Below are positions 16,007-24,176 of a stretch of 64,000 nt of DNA, in pieces (within the stretch, counting starts at the first letter, position 1; every line of letters begins with the position of its first letter). The position numbers were made by a program, and so were the translations under genes. The stretch is from Streptomyces pactum. GTDB taxonomy: Bacteria; Actinomycetota; Actinomycetes; Streptomycetales; Streptomycetaceae. The notes beneath the pieces are model-generated. The model saw only the letters and a list, made by a program, of their open reading frames with translations. It was not told the origin of the DNA and did no database searches. Where the stretch lies: NCBI RefSeq assembly GCF_016031615.1, contig NZ_JACYXC010000001.1, positions 930,001-994,000 of the forward strand. The letters run 5' to 3'.

Positions 16007-16462
16007 ATGGCGCATCCGGCGCACCGCCGGCACAGCGGCCCGGGCGCGGACCCGTTCCGCGAGTTCCACGAGCTGTACCAGCGCATGGGTCAGCTGTGGC
16101 AGACCGCCGTGCCGGGAGGGGGCGGCCTGGTGCCACCGGGCGCGTGGGTGCCGCCGGCCGACCTGGAGGAGACCGAGGACGCCTACCTGCTCCAGGTCGA
16201 GCTGCCCGGGGTACGCCGGGAGGACGTGACGGTCGAGCTGAACGCCGGCGAACTGTCGGTGCACGGCGAGGTCCGGGAGCGCGAACGCGCCGGGGTCCTG
16301 CGCAGCGGGACGCGGCGGACCGGCCGCTTCGACCACCGGGTGTCCCTGCCGCGGGACACCGACGCCGAGCACGTCACCGCGGAGCTGCGGGACGGCGTGC
16401 TGACCGTCACCGTGCCCAAGGCGGAGCGGAGCAGACCGCGCCGCATCGAGATCACCGGCTGA
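16007..16462 (+). CDS. Hsp20/alpha-crystallin small heat-shock protein
   Basis: A 151-residue chaperone. An N-terminal arm (about 1-48) with PFREFHELYQRMGQLWQ is followed by the alpha-crystallin domain (about 49-143): WVPPADLEETEDAYLLQVELPGVRREDVTVEL, GELSVHGEV, and the closing LRDGVLTVTVPKAE strand. A short Arg-rich tail (RPRRIEI) ends with an I-x-I-like motif used in oligomer assembly. These proteins hold unfolding clients in an ATP-independent way; HspX/Acr is the best-known DosR target in mycobacteria. The ATG at 16007 is preferred; an in-frame TTG three codons earlier is possible. It lies divergent from the DUF2267 gene. Confidence 0.9.
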   Translation: MAHPAHRRHSGPGADPFREFHELYQRMGQLWQTAVPGGGGLVPPGAWVPPADLEETEDAYLLQVELPGVRREDVTVELNAGELSVHGEVRERERAGVLRSGTRRTGRFDHRVSLPRDTDAEHVTAELRDGVLTVTVPKAERSRPRRIEITG

Positions 16463-17091
16463 CGCACACTCCACCGGCCGGCCCGCACCGGCCTTGGGGT
16501 GGGCGGGCCGGCCCGGTCGGCCGCTCCCGCCGTTTGCTCGCGCACCGCCCGGCGGCCACGCACCCCGCACGCCCCGCCGCGCGCCCGTCGTGCCCACCCC
16601 GGACCCCGAACCGGCACCCCGGAACTCGTGCCGGACCCCGGTAGAGCGCGAACCGGCGGGCCCGCCCGCGCACGGCCGCGCCCGCGCATCCGGCGGCCCG
16701 GGACGTCTGAGACCGGTCCGGCGGCCCGGACACGTGATGCCGGTGCCGGGGGGCCCGTCGAGCAGCCCGGGCCCCCGGCACCGCCGGGAGCCGGGAAGCG
16801 AGCCGGAGCACGACCGGGCGGCCCGGCCCGCACGCCGGCGGGCCGCCCGGATTCCCGTCGGGCCCGACCACGCGGACCGGCAGGTGCGCGACGAGCCGGA
16901 CGCGACAGCCGCCGACGGCCGGCACCGGGCAGCGGCTGAAGGCCGCACGGCGCGCTCCCTGACAGGGTCCGGCCAGGGGCAGCCACGCACCCGGCACGGC
17001 TCGAGGGCAGGACGGGGGCACGCCGGGCGGTACGCCGCCCGGGCGCGTCGGCAGGGAGGCGGTACGGGGGCGACGGGCCCGGGGCCCCCGA
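16463..17091. other. Convergent intergenic region
   Basis: About 630 bp between the convergent hsp20 and universal stress genes. Apart from the terminator hairpin at its left end, nothing recognisable is seen; long frames here are GC shadows. Confidence 0.5.
16476..16513 (+). terminator. Hairpin terminator after hsp20
   Basis: An 11-bp perfect stem GGCCGGCCCGC / GCGGGCCGGCC with a 16-base loop, starting 14 bp after the stop. Confidence 0.5.
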
Positions 17092-17970
17092 TCAGCCGGG
17101 GACGACCGCAACGGCCGCCGGGGCGTGGTGGAGGACGGCGTGCACGGTGGAGCCGAGGCGCCGCAGCCGTGCGTCCGGGTCGTGCACCCCGACCACCGTC
17201 AGGGCTGCCCGGCCGCCGTTCGACACCAGGACCTCCGGCGCGGAGCCGATCTCCACGTGCTCCACCACCGGTACGTCCGGGTACTCCTTCCGCCACGGCT
17301 CCAGCGCGTCGGCCAGCTCCCGGCGCTGCAGCGGTTCCAGCCCCCCGGCCTCGTCGGCGAGCCGCATCGATCCGGCGTCCCAGGCGAAGACGGGCGGGAT
17401 GGTCCAGGCCCGGACGGCGCGCAGGGTGGCACCCCGGGCGGCGGCCGCGGCGAAGGCGAACTCCAGCACCGGGTTGACGTCGCGGTCCCGGGACCCGGTC
17501 TCACCCACGCCGACGACCACCTCGTCGAGCGGGCGGGACGCCTCCCCGGGGCGGGGCGCCCGGGCCACGACGACCGGGCGGGTGGCCTGCCGCAGCACCC
17601 GCAGCGAGACCGAACCGAGAAGGTAGCCGAGGACCGTGCCGTGGCCCCGGGACCCCAGGACCAGCAGGTCGGTGCCGGCCCCGGCGGCGACCAGAGCGGG
17701 CACGGGTTCGTCGGCGAGCAGCTCGGTGGTGACCTCCAGCTCCGGGTGGGCGGTGCGGACCCGGGCCTCACCGTCCCGCAGCACGCCGAGGGCCCAGCGC
17801 TCCTGCAGGTCCGGATCGAGTGCCACGGCGGCGTCCAGCGGGTTCCACAGCCAGGCATGGACCAGGCGCAGGCTCATCCCGCGGCGGACGGCCTCGTCCG
17901 CCGCCCAGTCGGCGGCGGCCGCGGACTGGGCGGAGCCGTCCAGTGCGGCGGTGACGGTTCCGGTGGTCAT
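17092..17970 (-). CDS. Universal stress protein, tandem UspA domains
   Basis: A 292-residue protein with two intact UspA folds: the first from VTAALDGSAQSAAAADWA with the ATP-type loop GSRGHGTVLGYLLGSVSLRVL near 108-128, the second from EVVVGVGETGSRDRDVNPVLEFAF (about 150) with GVHDPDARLRRLGSTVHAVLHHA near the end. The length and layout are those of mycobacterial Rv1996/Rv2623-type tandem universal stress proteins, which bind ATP and influence growth arrest. A clear island-type operator lies 67 bp upstream of the ATG. Of the three such proteins in the window this is the most ordinary. Confidence 0.9.
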   Translation of the reverse strand: MTTGTVTAALDGSAQSAAAADWAADEAVRRGMSLRLVHAWLWNPLDAAVALDPDLQERWALGVLRDGEARVRTAHPELEVTTELLADEPVPALVAAGAGTDLLVLGSRGHGTVLGYLLGSVSLRVLRQATRPVVVARAPRPGEASRPLDEVVVGVGETGSRDRDVNPVLEFAFAAAAARGATLRAVRAWTIPPVFAWDAGSMRLADEAGGLEPLQRRELADALEPWRKEYPDVPVVEHVEIGSAPEVLVSNGGRAALTVVGVHDPDARLRRLGSTVHAVLHHAPAAVAVVPG

Positions 17971-18648
17971 GGTCTGTCTCCCCAAGGGGTCGTCGGCGCA
18001 GGACTCCACCCTGCCTCGCCGCCGCACCGGCGCGCGCGGGCCGTTGGTCCCGGGGTACGGGTCCCCCCGGGCCCGTACCCCGGGGGCCGCCCGGGCCACC
18101 CGACCGACCCGGACCCGATCGGATCCACCTGGACCGTGCGGGTCTGCCCGGCCCACCCGGGCCGTCCCGACCCACCCGCCCCGGGCCACCCTGACCGACC
18201 GAGCCACCCGACCGCCGGGACCAGCCCAGGGCCTGCTGCCTGGCCTTCGGACCCACCTGGACCGCGGACCTGGACCGTCCGGGCCTCCGTCCCGCCGGAC
18301 CCCGACACCCCGCCGGGCCGGCAGACGCTCCGCCGGACCCGCACCGGGGCAGGCCGGGCGCAGGGCGGACGCCGTGGGGTGGGCGTCGCGTCGTGGACGG
18401 CACCGGGCGGAGGCCGTGGGATGAACGGAGGCCGTGCGGAGGACGCCGCAGGAGCGGCCGGATCCCGGCGTGGCCTGCACCCGCGGATACCGCGGGCACC
18501 GGGCACGCCGGCGACCCTCGCCTGCCGGCCACATCGGCGGCGCCGGACCGACGGGCGCACCGGCCGGGCAGCATCGGCCGAGCAGCACCCGCCGGGCGCA
18601 TCGACGGGCCGGCCCACCGGCCACGTCGGCCGGGCCGGGACCGCCGGA
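17971..18648. other. Intergenic region upstream of the universal stress gene
   Basis: About 680 bp with no gene. It carries the operator at 18037-18052 and then degenerate CCACC/GACC-rich simple sequence (18090-18290). Confidence 0.55.
18037..18052. promoter_or_regulatory. DevR/OsdR-type operator of the universal stress gene
   Basis: CGGGCC-GTTG-GTCCCG, 67 bp upstream of the start codon at 17970. On the coding strand it reads GGGACC-AAC-GGCCC, very like mycobacterial DosR boxes. Confidence 0.65.
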
Positions 18649-19272
18649 TCACAGGTGCCGGATGTACCGGCCGCTCACCTGGACCGGCACCACCCGGATC
18701 CACAGGTTCCGCGGGCCGCCCGCCCAGGGCCGGGCCCCCGGCCGCGCGGCGAGGGCCCGGACCGCCGCGGGGTCGCTGATGCGGTCGGCGGTACCGGTGA
18801 GGAGGACGCTCCAGCCTCCGCTGCTCCGGTCGTCGAAGTGGTCCGCCTCGAACGACAGCGGCGCTCCGGCGGTGACCGCCGCCGGGCTCTCCGGCTCCGT
18901 GCGGTAGACCACCGTCCGGGCGTCGACCAGGTAGTTCACCGGCAGCACCAGCGGTGCCGCCCGCGTCGGCAGGCCCAGACGGCCGATGCCGTGGGTGCCC
19001 AGCCGCTCCCAGCACTCCCCTTCCGGCAGCTGGGACAGCGCCGGGTGGGGCGCCGCCACCGACTGTCCCTCGGGAGCGTCGGGGCGGCCCCCGGTCAGCT
19101 CCTCGGCGGTCATCCCGAGCGCCTCGGCCACCCGCCGGACGGCGGAGGGGTCGAAATCACCGTCCAGCAGCCACAGCCGGCGCAGATAAGCCACCGACAT
19201 CCCCGCCCGGCGGGCGAGTTCCCCCTCGGTCATCCCGAGCTGGCCCCGCCGTACCGCGGCACGGTCCGCCAT
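18649..19272 (-). CDS. XRE-type helix-turn-helix fused to a PNPOx-like flavin-binding domain
   Basis: A 207-residue two-domain protein. Residues about 8-62 form an XRE/Cro helix-turn-helix (GQLGMTEGELARRAGMSVAYLRRL, then AVRRVAEALGMTAEEL). Residues about 75-205 form a split-barrel of the pyridoxamine-oxidase-like family (RLGTHGIGRLGLPTRAAPLVLPVNYLVDARTVVYRT, WSVLLTGTADRI). Such fusions are widespread in streptomycetes and are thought to be redox- or flavin-responsive regulators; that role is inference. The ATG at 19272 is the only sensible start, since the long upstream frame is the antisense shadow of the next stress gene. Its flavin domain is related to the single-domain protein at 9012-9476. 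Confidence 0.85.
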   Translation of the reverse strand: MADRAAVRRGQLGMTEGELARRAGMSVAYLRRLWLLDGDFDPSAVRRVAEALGMTAEELTGGRPDAPEGQSVAAPHPALSQLPEGECWERLGTHGIGRLGLPTRAAPLVLPVNYLVDARTVVYRTEPESPAAVTAGAPLSFEADHFDDRSSGGWSVLLTGTADRISDPAAVRALAARPGARPWAGGPRNLWIRVVPVQVSGRYIRHL

Positions 19273-19849
19273 GCTCTCCGTCGCGGGTGGGCCGCCCGCG
19301 TCCTCCCGCGCCCCGCGCTCTCCGCTCCGCACCGCTGGTCTCCCCTCGTCCGGCCCGGGAATGGTCCCCGCGCGCCGTACCGGGTCTCCTTCAAGGAAAC
19401 CGACCGCACCGCGCCGGTGCCAGCCGGGACGGTCCACGACCGGCCGCGGGGACCGTCCGGAACCGCCCGGAAGCGTGCGGGACCGTCCGCCACCGGGGTC
19501 CCGACGCGGGCTCCGCGCCCTCCGGCCCGCGCCGGATGCCCGGCCCGGACGCGCACCCGGGCCCGGGCCGGACCCGCCCGGCCACCCCGCCCGGGTCCGC
19601 GCCGGCAGCCCTTCGGGACCGCGGCACGACGGCTCCCGGCGGCCGGTGACGCGCCCGCGGGCCCGGCGGCACCTCCCGCGGGCCGGCGAGCGCCGCTCCC
19701 CGGCCCGGCCGACGGCACCTCGGGCCTCGGCAACGGCACCTCGGGACCAGCGGCGGCGGCCAGGGACCTGCGGCCCCTCACGGAGGCGGCCCGCCCCGGC
19801 CAGGGTGGTGGGCGTCAGGCCCGATGCGCCCCGGAGGAGAAGAACCACC
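19273..19849. other. Divergent promoter region
   Basis: About 580 bp between the divergent XRE-PNPOx and universal stress genes; one island-type operator near the latter. Nothing else recognised. Confidence 0.55.
19762..19777. promoter_or_regulatory. DevR/OsdR-type operator of the universal stress gene
   Basis: AGGGAC-CTGC-GGCCCC, 73 bp upstream of the ATG at 19850; half-sites GGGAC/GGCCC as in mycobacterial DosR boxes. Confidence 0.5.
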
Positions 19850-20917
19850 ATGGTCCACGCCGTCACCGTCGGTATCGACGGGTCGCCGGAAAGTCTGGTC
19901 GCCGCACGGTGGGCCGCCGACGCGGCGGTACGCCGGGCGGTGCCGCTGCGGCTGCTGCGCGTGTGGGACCCGGACGATCCCCGGACGCGCCCGGCACCTC
20001 CGGAGACGGCTCGCCGATGGGGGGAGCGCATGCTGACCACCACCGGGCGCAGGATCAGACGCCACCACCCTGCACTGCCGGTGGACACCGCCTGGGTCCG
20101 CGGACAGCCGGTGGAGGCGCTGTGCGGTGCGGCGGCGGCCGGCGATCTGCTGGTGCTCGGCTCCCGGGGGCTGAGCGGTCCGCGCGGCTTCCTCACCGGG
20201 TCGGTCTCGCTGGCCGTCCTCGCCCACACCCGGTGCCCCACGGTCCTGGTACGCCCGCGGGCTACGGTCGCCGGCGGGGACCGCGGCCCGTCCGGTGACA
20301 TCGTGGTCGGCGTGGACCTGTCCGGGCCCTGCGACGACACCCTCCGGTTCGCCTTCCGTGCCGCCGCGGAGTACGGCTGCGGCGTACGGGTGGTGCACAG
20401 CTGGGCCGCTCCGGCCGGGTACGGGCCGGACCCCGACGGCGCGCCGGACCCGGAGCCCGCGGCACCCCGGGAGGCCGAGGAGTCCGAACGCCTCCAGGAG
20501 GCCGAGGAGCCCGAAGAACCCGAGGACGGCAAGGGGCCCGCGGGGCACGAGGAGCCCACGGATCCCCGGCAGTTCGAGGACCACGCAGGACACGCGGGGC
20601 ACGCGGAGTTCGCGGAGTTCGCGGAGTTCGCGGAGTTCGCGGAGTTCGCGGAGTTCGCGGAGTTCGCGGAACGGCGGCGCGACGCGCTCGACCGGGTGCT
20701 CCGGGGCTGGACGGAGAGGTTCCCGGGCATCCCGGTGACCGTACGCTGCCGCCCGGGCCGGCCGGCCTGGGACCTCGCGGAAGCCTCCCGCGGTGCCCGG
20801 CTGGTGGTCGTGGGGCGCCGGAACCGGCAGGCCCGCCTCGGCCCGCAGCTGGGCGCCGTCACCCACGGCCTCATCCACCACAGCCGCTCCCCGGTGGCCG
20901 TCGTACCGCACGACTGA
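19850..20917 (+). CDS. Universal stress protein with acidic linker and Ala-Glu-Phe tandem repeat
   Basis: A 355-residue tandem UspA protein. The first domain starts AVTVGIDGSPESLVAARWAAD and carries the loop GSRGLSGPRGFLTGSVSLAVL; the second starts IVVGVDLSGPCDDTLRFAF (about 148) and ends GRRNRQARLGPQLGAVTHGLIHH. The second domain is interrupted at about residues 200-275 by a Glu/Pro-rich acidic stretch, three His-Ala-Gly steps and seven perfect Ala-Glu-Phe repeats, then resumes at RRRDALDRVLRGW. The ATG follows a CCGGAGGAGAA ribosome site. The repeat is a 9-bp DNA microsatellite in frame, so length may vary between strains without breaking the frame. Confidence 0.87.
   Translation: MVHAVTVGIDGSPESLVAARWAADAAVRRAVPLRLLRVWDPDDPRTRPAPPETARRWGERMLTTTGRRIRRHHPALPVDTAWVRGQPVEALCGAAAAGDLLVLGSRGLSGPRGFLTGSVSLAVLAHTRCPTVLVRPRATVAGGDRGPSGDIVVGVDLSGPCDDTLRFAFRAAAEYGCGVRVVHSWAAPAGYGPDPDGAPDPEPAAPREAEESERLQEAEEPEEPEDGKGPAGHEEPTDPRQFEDHAGHAGHAEFAEFAEFAEFAEFAEFAEFAERRRDALDRVLRGWTERFPGIPVTVRCRPGRPAWDLAEASRGARLVVVGRRNRQARLGPQLGAVTHGLIHHSRSPVAVVPHD
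20603..20665 (+). repeat. 9-bp coding minisatellite, 7 perfect copies
   Basis: GCGGAGTTC repeated seven times without change, in codon phase (Ala-Glu-Phe), inside the universal stress protein. An eighth copy decays to GCGGAACGG. Confidence 0.95.
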
Positions 20918-21378
20918 CCCGCGCCCGGCCGGACCGTGCGGCGGGCCCGGCCGATCACGCCTGGCCCGGCCGGGTCGCCGCTGTGAGGTTCGCGCCGATG
21001 GACGAGATGACCCGGCTCCGGCGGTCCGACGGTCCGGTGATCCGCCGCCGGCTCGCCCGCGATCTGTCCGCGTGTGGCGGAGGTTCCGGGCCGGGCGCGG
21101 CAGCGCGTCACCGGCCGCCGGGTTCCGGTGGCGGTGCTCGGCCGCGCCGTCGGTGGTGCCGCCCGGCGTCCAAGCCCCGGTCGCTCCGGTGGCTGCCGCC
21201 CGGCCGGGGACGAGGAGGATCACCGGCACAGGCCGCAGGTGTTCCACGAGGAGGCGGGCGGCGTGCTCGCACCGGGCCCCGGCGCCAACCCGCCCCGGGT
21301 CCGTACCCCCGGCCCGCACCGGCGCCGGGGCCCGCCCTGCCCGGCCGGCTGTCGGTGGCACCGTGCATGATCCTCGCC
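20918..21378. other. Intergenic region
   Basis: About 460 bp; no gene supported. A frame opening at 20983 continues into the next gene but its residues before 21367 look like GC translation. Confidence 0.5.
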
Positions 21379-22227
21379 ATGACGCACAGCACCACCGACC
21401 CGCTGCACGCCCTGGCCCATGAGCACCTGCCCGACGGGATCGCCGCCCGGTGGCTCGGACTGCTGCGGCCGAGCCTCCGTCTGGAGCGCGCCACGGACGC
21501 GGACACCCCCGTCGGACGGCTCGGTGGCCTGCCCGAGCTGCCGGAGGGGGTGGAGTGGCCCGTGTGGGAGGGGCACGGTCCGCTCTCCCTGGTGGCCTCC
21601 GTGGACTGCGCCGCGCTCCCCGCCGCCGGGCTGGACATCCCCCTGCCCACCGACGGCACGCTGGCCTTCTTCCACTTCGACGGCCGGCTGGACGACGGTG
21701 CGGCGGTGGTCGCCTCCGACGATCCGGACAGCTGGTCCGGAGCGAGGGTGGTGTACGTACCGGCCGGCACCCCGGTGACCCGCGCCGCCGCGCCCGAGGG
21801 ACTGCCCCCGTACCCGGAGGTGCCGCTGGCGGCCCGGCTGGAGACCACGGCGCCCTACCCCTGGCACCCGGTGGTGTACCGGGAGTTCGCTCCCATGCCC
21901 GACGACCACCCGGTGTGGGGCGAGGAGTTCCGGGAGGCCGTGGACGAACTCACCGCCGGCACCGAGCACCGGCTCGGCGGCCATGCCACCCCGGTACAGG
22001 ACGAGGTGGAGGCCGCGGTGGCCCGCCACGCCCTGGGCTGCCCGCCGTGGAACGACCCGCGGATCGGGCAGGAGGCGCTGCGCTGGGTGCTGCTCGCCCA
22101 GTTCGACTCCGACGACGACGCCGGCATGATGTGGGGCGACGCCGGGGCCCTCTACTGGCTGATGCGCCCCGAGGACCTGGCCCTACGCCGCTTCGACCGG
22201 GCGAGGTTCACCTGGCAGTGCGGCTGA
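21379..22227 (+). CDS. DUF1963 (YwqG-like) protein
   Basis: A 282-residue protein with the DUF1963 pattern: RLGGLPELPEGVEWP near residue 50, LSLVASVDCAALP, a DGTLAFFHFDG strand, and the C-terminal WVLLAQFDSDDDAGMMWGDAGALYWLMRPEDLALRRFD, which is strongly conserved in the family. Its biochemical role is unknown; members are cytoplasmic and often lie near toxin, stress or immunity genes. The ATG at 21379 is chosen; another ATG four codons earlier (21367) is equally possible, and neither has a clear ribosome site, suggesting leaderless or weak initiation. It is a single-gene unit, convergent with the ABC-F gene. Confidence 0.85.
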   Translation: MTHSTTDPLHALAHEHLPDGIAARWLGLLRPSLRLERATDADTPVGRLGGLPELPEGVEWPVWEGHGPLSLVASVDCAALPAAGLDIPLPTDGTLAFFHFDGRLDDGAAVVASDDPDSWSGARVVYVPAGTPVTRAAAPEGLPPYPEVPLAARLETTAPYPWHPVVYREFAPMPDDHPVWGEEFREAVDELTAGTEHRLGGHATPVQDEVEAAVARHALGCPPWNDPRIGQEALRWVLLAQFDSDDDAGMMWGDAGALYWLMRPEDLALRRFDRARFTWQCG

Positions 22228-22378
22228 CCACCGGCCGTCCGGCCGCGCCGGGACACCACCCCGGGCACCCCCGCGCCGGAACCCCACCCCGGGGCCCGGC
22301 CCGGGGCCGTTGTCGCCCCGGACCGGCGTCCGGGCCGGTGCGGGTGTCCCGCCCGCACGGGCCCCGGGCGGCGCCGGC

Positions 22379-24013
22379 TCACAGCTCCGGGGGGCCGGTC
22401 TCGGTCAGCTCGCCGTCGGCCAGCCGCAGCCACCGGTCGATGCCGATCCGGGCGAGGAACGGTTCGTCGTGGCTCACCACGACGAACGCCCCCCGGTAGG
22501 AGGCGAGCGCGCTCTCCAGCTGGCCGGTGGAGACCAGGTCGAGGTTGTTCGTCGGCTCGTCCAGCAGCAGCAGTTGCGGGGCCGGGGCGGCGTACAGCAC
22601 ACAGGCGAGGGTGGCGCGCAGCCGCTCCCCGCCGGAGAGCACCGCGACCGGCAGATGGGCCCGGGGGCCCCGGAAGAGGAAGCGGGCGAGCAGCGTCAGC
22701 CGCTCCGCCTCGCTCCGCTGCGGGGCCCATGCGGTGAAGTTCTCGGCCACGGTGCGGTCGGCGTCCAGCAGGTCCAGTCGCTGTGAGAGGTAGGCGATCC
22801 GCTGGTCGGCCCGCCTGACCGTGCCGTCGTACGGGGCGAGATCCCCGTTGAGCAGGCGCAGCAGGGTGGTCTTGCCCGAGCCGTTGGGCCCGGTCAGCGC
22901 GATGCGTTCGGGGCCCCGGACGGTCAGGTGGATGCCGTCGCCGGCGAACTGGTCGCGGTCGCCGTGACGGACCCGCAACCCCTCGCCGTGGAAGAGGGTG
23001 CGTCCGGCGGGGACCTGGGTGTCCGGCAGGTCCAGGGTGAGGCGCTGCTCGTCGCGGAGGGCGCGCTCGGCCTCGTCCAGCCGGGTGCGGGCCTCCCCGA
23101 CCCGCGCGGCGTGCGTGCGGCCCGCGCGGCCCGCGGCCTCCTGCGCGCCCCGCTTCATGGTGCCGGCGAAGATCCTGGGCAGGCCGGCGTTCTTGAGGTT
23201 GCGGGCCGCGTTGCCGGCGCGGCGCTCGGCCCGCTCGCGGGCCTGCTGCATCTCCCGCTTCTCCCGCTTCAGCTCCTGCTCGGCGTTGCGGACGTTCTTC
23301 TCCGCGACCTCCTGCTCGGCCTGCACCGCCTCCTCGTACGCGGTGAAGTTGCCGCCGTACAGGCGCAGTTCGGAGCGGCCGAGTTCGGCGATGCGGTCCA
23401 TGCGGTCCAGCAGCGCCCGGTCGTGGCTGACCAGCAGCAGGCACCCGGACCAGTCCTCCAGCACGTCGTACAGGTGGCGCCGGGCGTCCAGGTCGAGGTT
23501 GTTGGTCGGCTCGTCCAGCAGCAGCACGTCGGGCCGCTTCAGCAGCCGGGCGGCCAGGCCGAGGGAGACCACCTGCCCACCGCTGAGCGTGCCCAGCCTC
23601 CGGTCGAGCGCGAGGTGTCCCAGGCCCAGCCGGTCGAGCTGGGCGCGGGTGCGTTCCTCGATGTCCCAGTCGTCGCCGATGGTCGCGAAGTGCTCCTCGC
23701 TCACGTCCCCGGACTCCACGGCGTCCAGCGCGCGGATCACCGGGGCGATGCCCAGGACCTCGGCGACGGTGAGGTCCTGGGTCAGCGGCAGGGTCTGCGG
23801 GAGGTGGCCGAGCGTGCCGTTCACGGTCACCGACCCGGCGGTGGGGCGCAGTTCGCCGGCGACCAGCTTGAGCAGGGTGCTCTTGCCGGCGCCGTTGGGC
23901 GCCACCAGGCCGGTGCGCCCACCGCCCACGGTGAAGGACAGCTCCTCGAAGACGGGAGTTTCGTCGGGCCAGGCGAAGGAGAGCTGGGAGCAGATGACGG
24001 TGGCGTCGGACAT
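22379..24013 (-). CDS. ABC-F family ATPase (ribosome-protection type)
   Basis: A 544-residue soluble protein with two ABC ATPase domains and no membrane segment, the ABC-F layout. Domain 1: Walker A APNGAGKST, signature LSGGQ, Walker B VLLLDEPTNNLDL. A charged interdomain linker (about 210-330, EQELKREKREMQQARERAERRAGNAARNL) corresponds to the P-site tRNA-interacting arm. Domain 2: GPNGSGKTT, LSGGE, LLLLDEPTNNLDL. ABC-F proteins displace ribosome-targeting antibiotics or rescue stalled ribosomes. The start MSDATVICSQLSF at 24013 was chosen from the conserved N-terminus; an in-frame GTG at 24097 would add 28 unusual residues. A short leader peptide and hairpin upstream suggest drug-responsive attenuation. 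Which drugs are involved cannot be told. Confidence 0.88.
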   Translation of the reverse strand: MSDATVICSQLSFAWPDETPVFEELSFTVGGGRTGLVAPNGAGKSTLLKLVAGELRPTAGSVTVNGTLGHLPQTLPLTQDLTVAEVLGIAPVIRALDAVESGDVSEEHFATIGDDWDIEERTRAQLDRLGLGHLALDRRLGTLSGGQVVSLGLAARLLKRPDVLLLDEPTNNLDLDARRHLYDVLEDWSGCLLLVSHDRALLDRMDRIAELGRSELRLYGGNFTAYEEAVQAEQEVAEKNVRNAEQELKREKREMQQARERAERRAGNAARNLKNAGLPRIFAGTMKRGAQEAAGRAGRTHAARVGEARTRLDEAERALRDEQRLTLDLPDTQVPAGRTLFHGEGLRVRHGDRDQFAGDGIHLTVRGPERIALTGPNGSGKTTLLRLLNGDLAPYDGTVRRADQRIAYLSQRLDLLDADRTVAENFTAWAPQRSEAERLTLLARFLFRGPRAHLPVAVLSGGERLRATLACVLYAAPAPQLLLLDEPTNNLDLVSTGQLESALASYRGAFVVVSHDEPFLARIGIDRWLRLADGELTETGPPEL

Positions 24014-24142
24014 GACGAAGACCTCGGAGAAAAGGCCGGGCACGCGGAGCCCGCTGCCCGGGGCACGGGTGAAGGAAGGGACGACCGATCGGGCCACGAA
24101 CGGCGGTGCTCCTGGGCACCGGCCGGTGGCCTGTCAGGTCCG

Positions 24143-24159
24143 GGTATCACCCGGAGATG
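24143..24159 (-). promoter_or_regulatory. Hairpin overlapping the leader-peptide stop codon
   Basis: TCCGGGT-GAT-ACCCGGA, a 7-bp perfect stem with the stop codon in the loop; a second palindrome (CACCGGCCGGTG) follows 16 bp later, before the ABC-F start. Together they could form alternative structures. Confidence 0.5.
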
Positions 24160-24176
24160 TCGTCGTCACCCACCAT
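24147..24176 (-). CDS. Leader peptide upstream of the ABC-F gene (9 codons)
   Basis: On the minus strand a near-ideal ribosome site GAAGGAGAG is followed seven bases later by ATG and the peptide MVGDDDISG, then TGA. The stop codon lies in the loop of a hairpin (TCCGGGT-GAT-ACCCGGA). A TACAGT -10-like hexamer lies about 40 bp before its start. The arrangement resembles regulatory leader ORFs in front of inducible resistance genes, where drug-stalled ribosomes change downstream RNA folding. No function of its own is expected. Confidence 0.6.
   Translation of the reverse strand: MVGDDDISG

Noticed and set aside
18649..21111. 820-residue frame containing the XRE-PNPOx protein
   Set aside because: The upstream two thirds are antisense to the universal stress gene at 19850-20917; the real start is the ATG at 19272.
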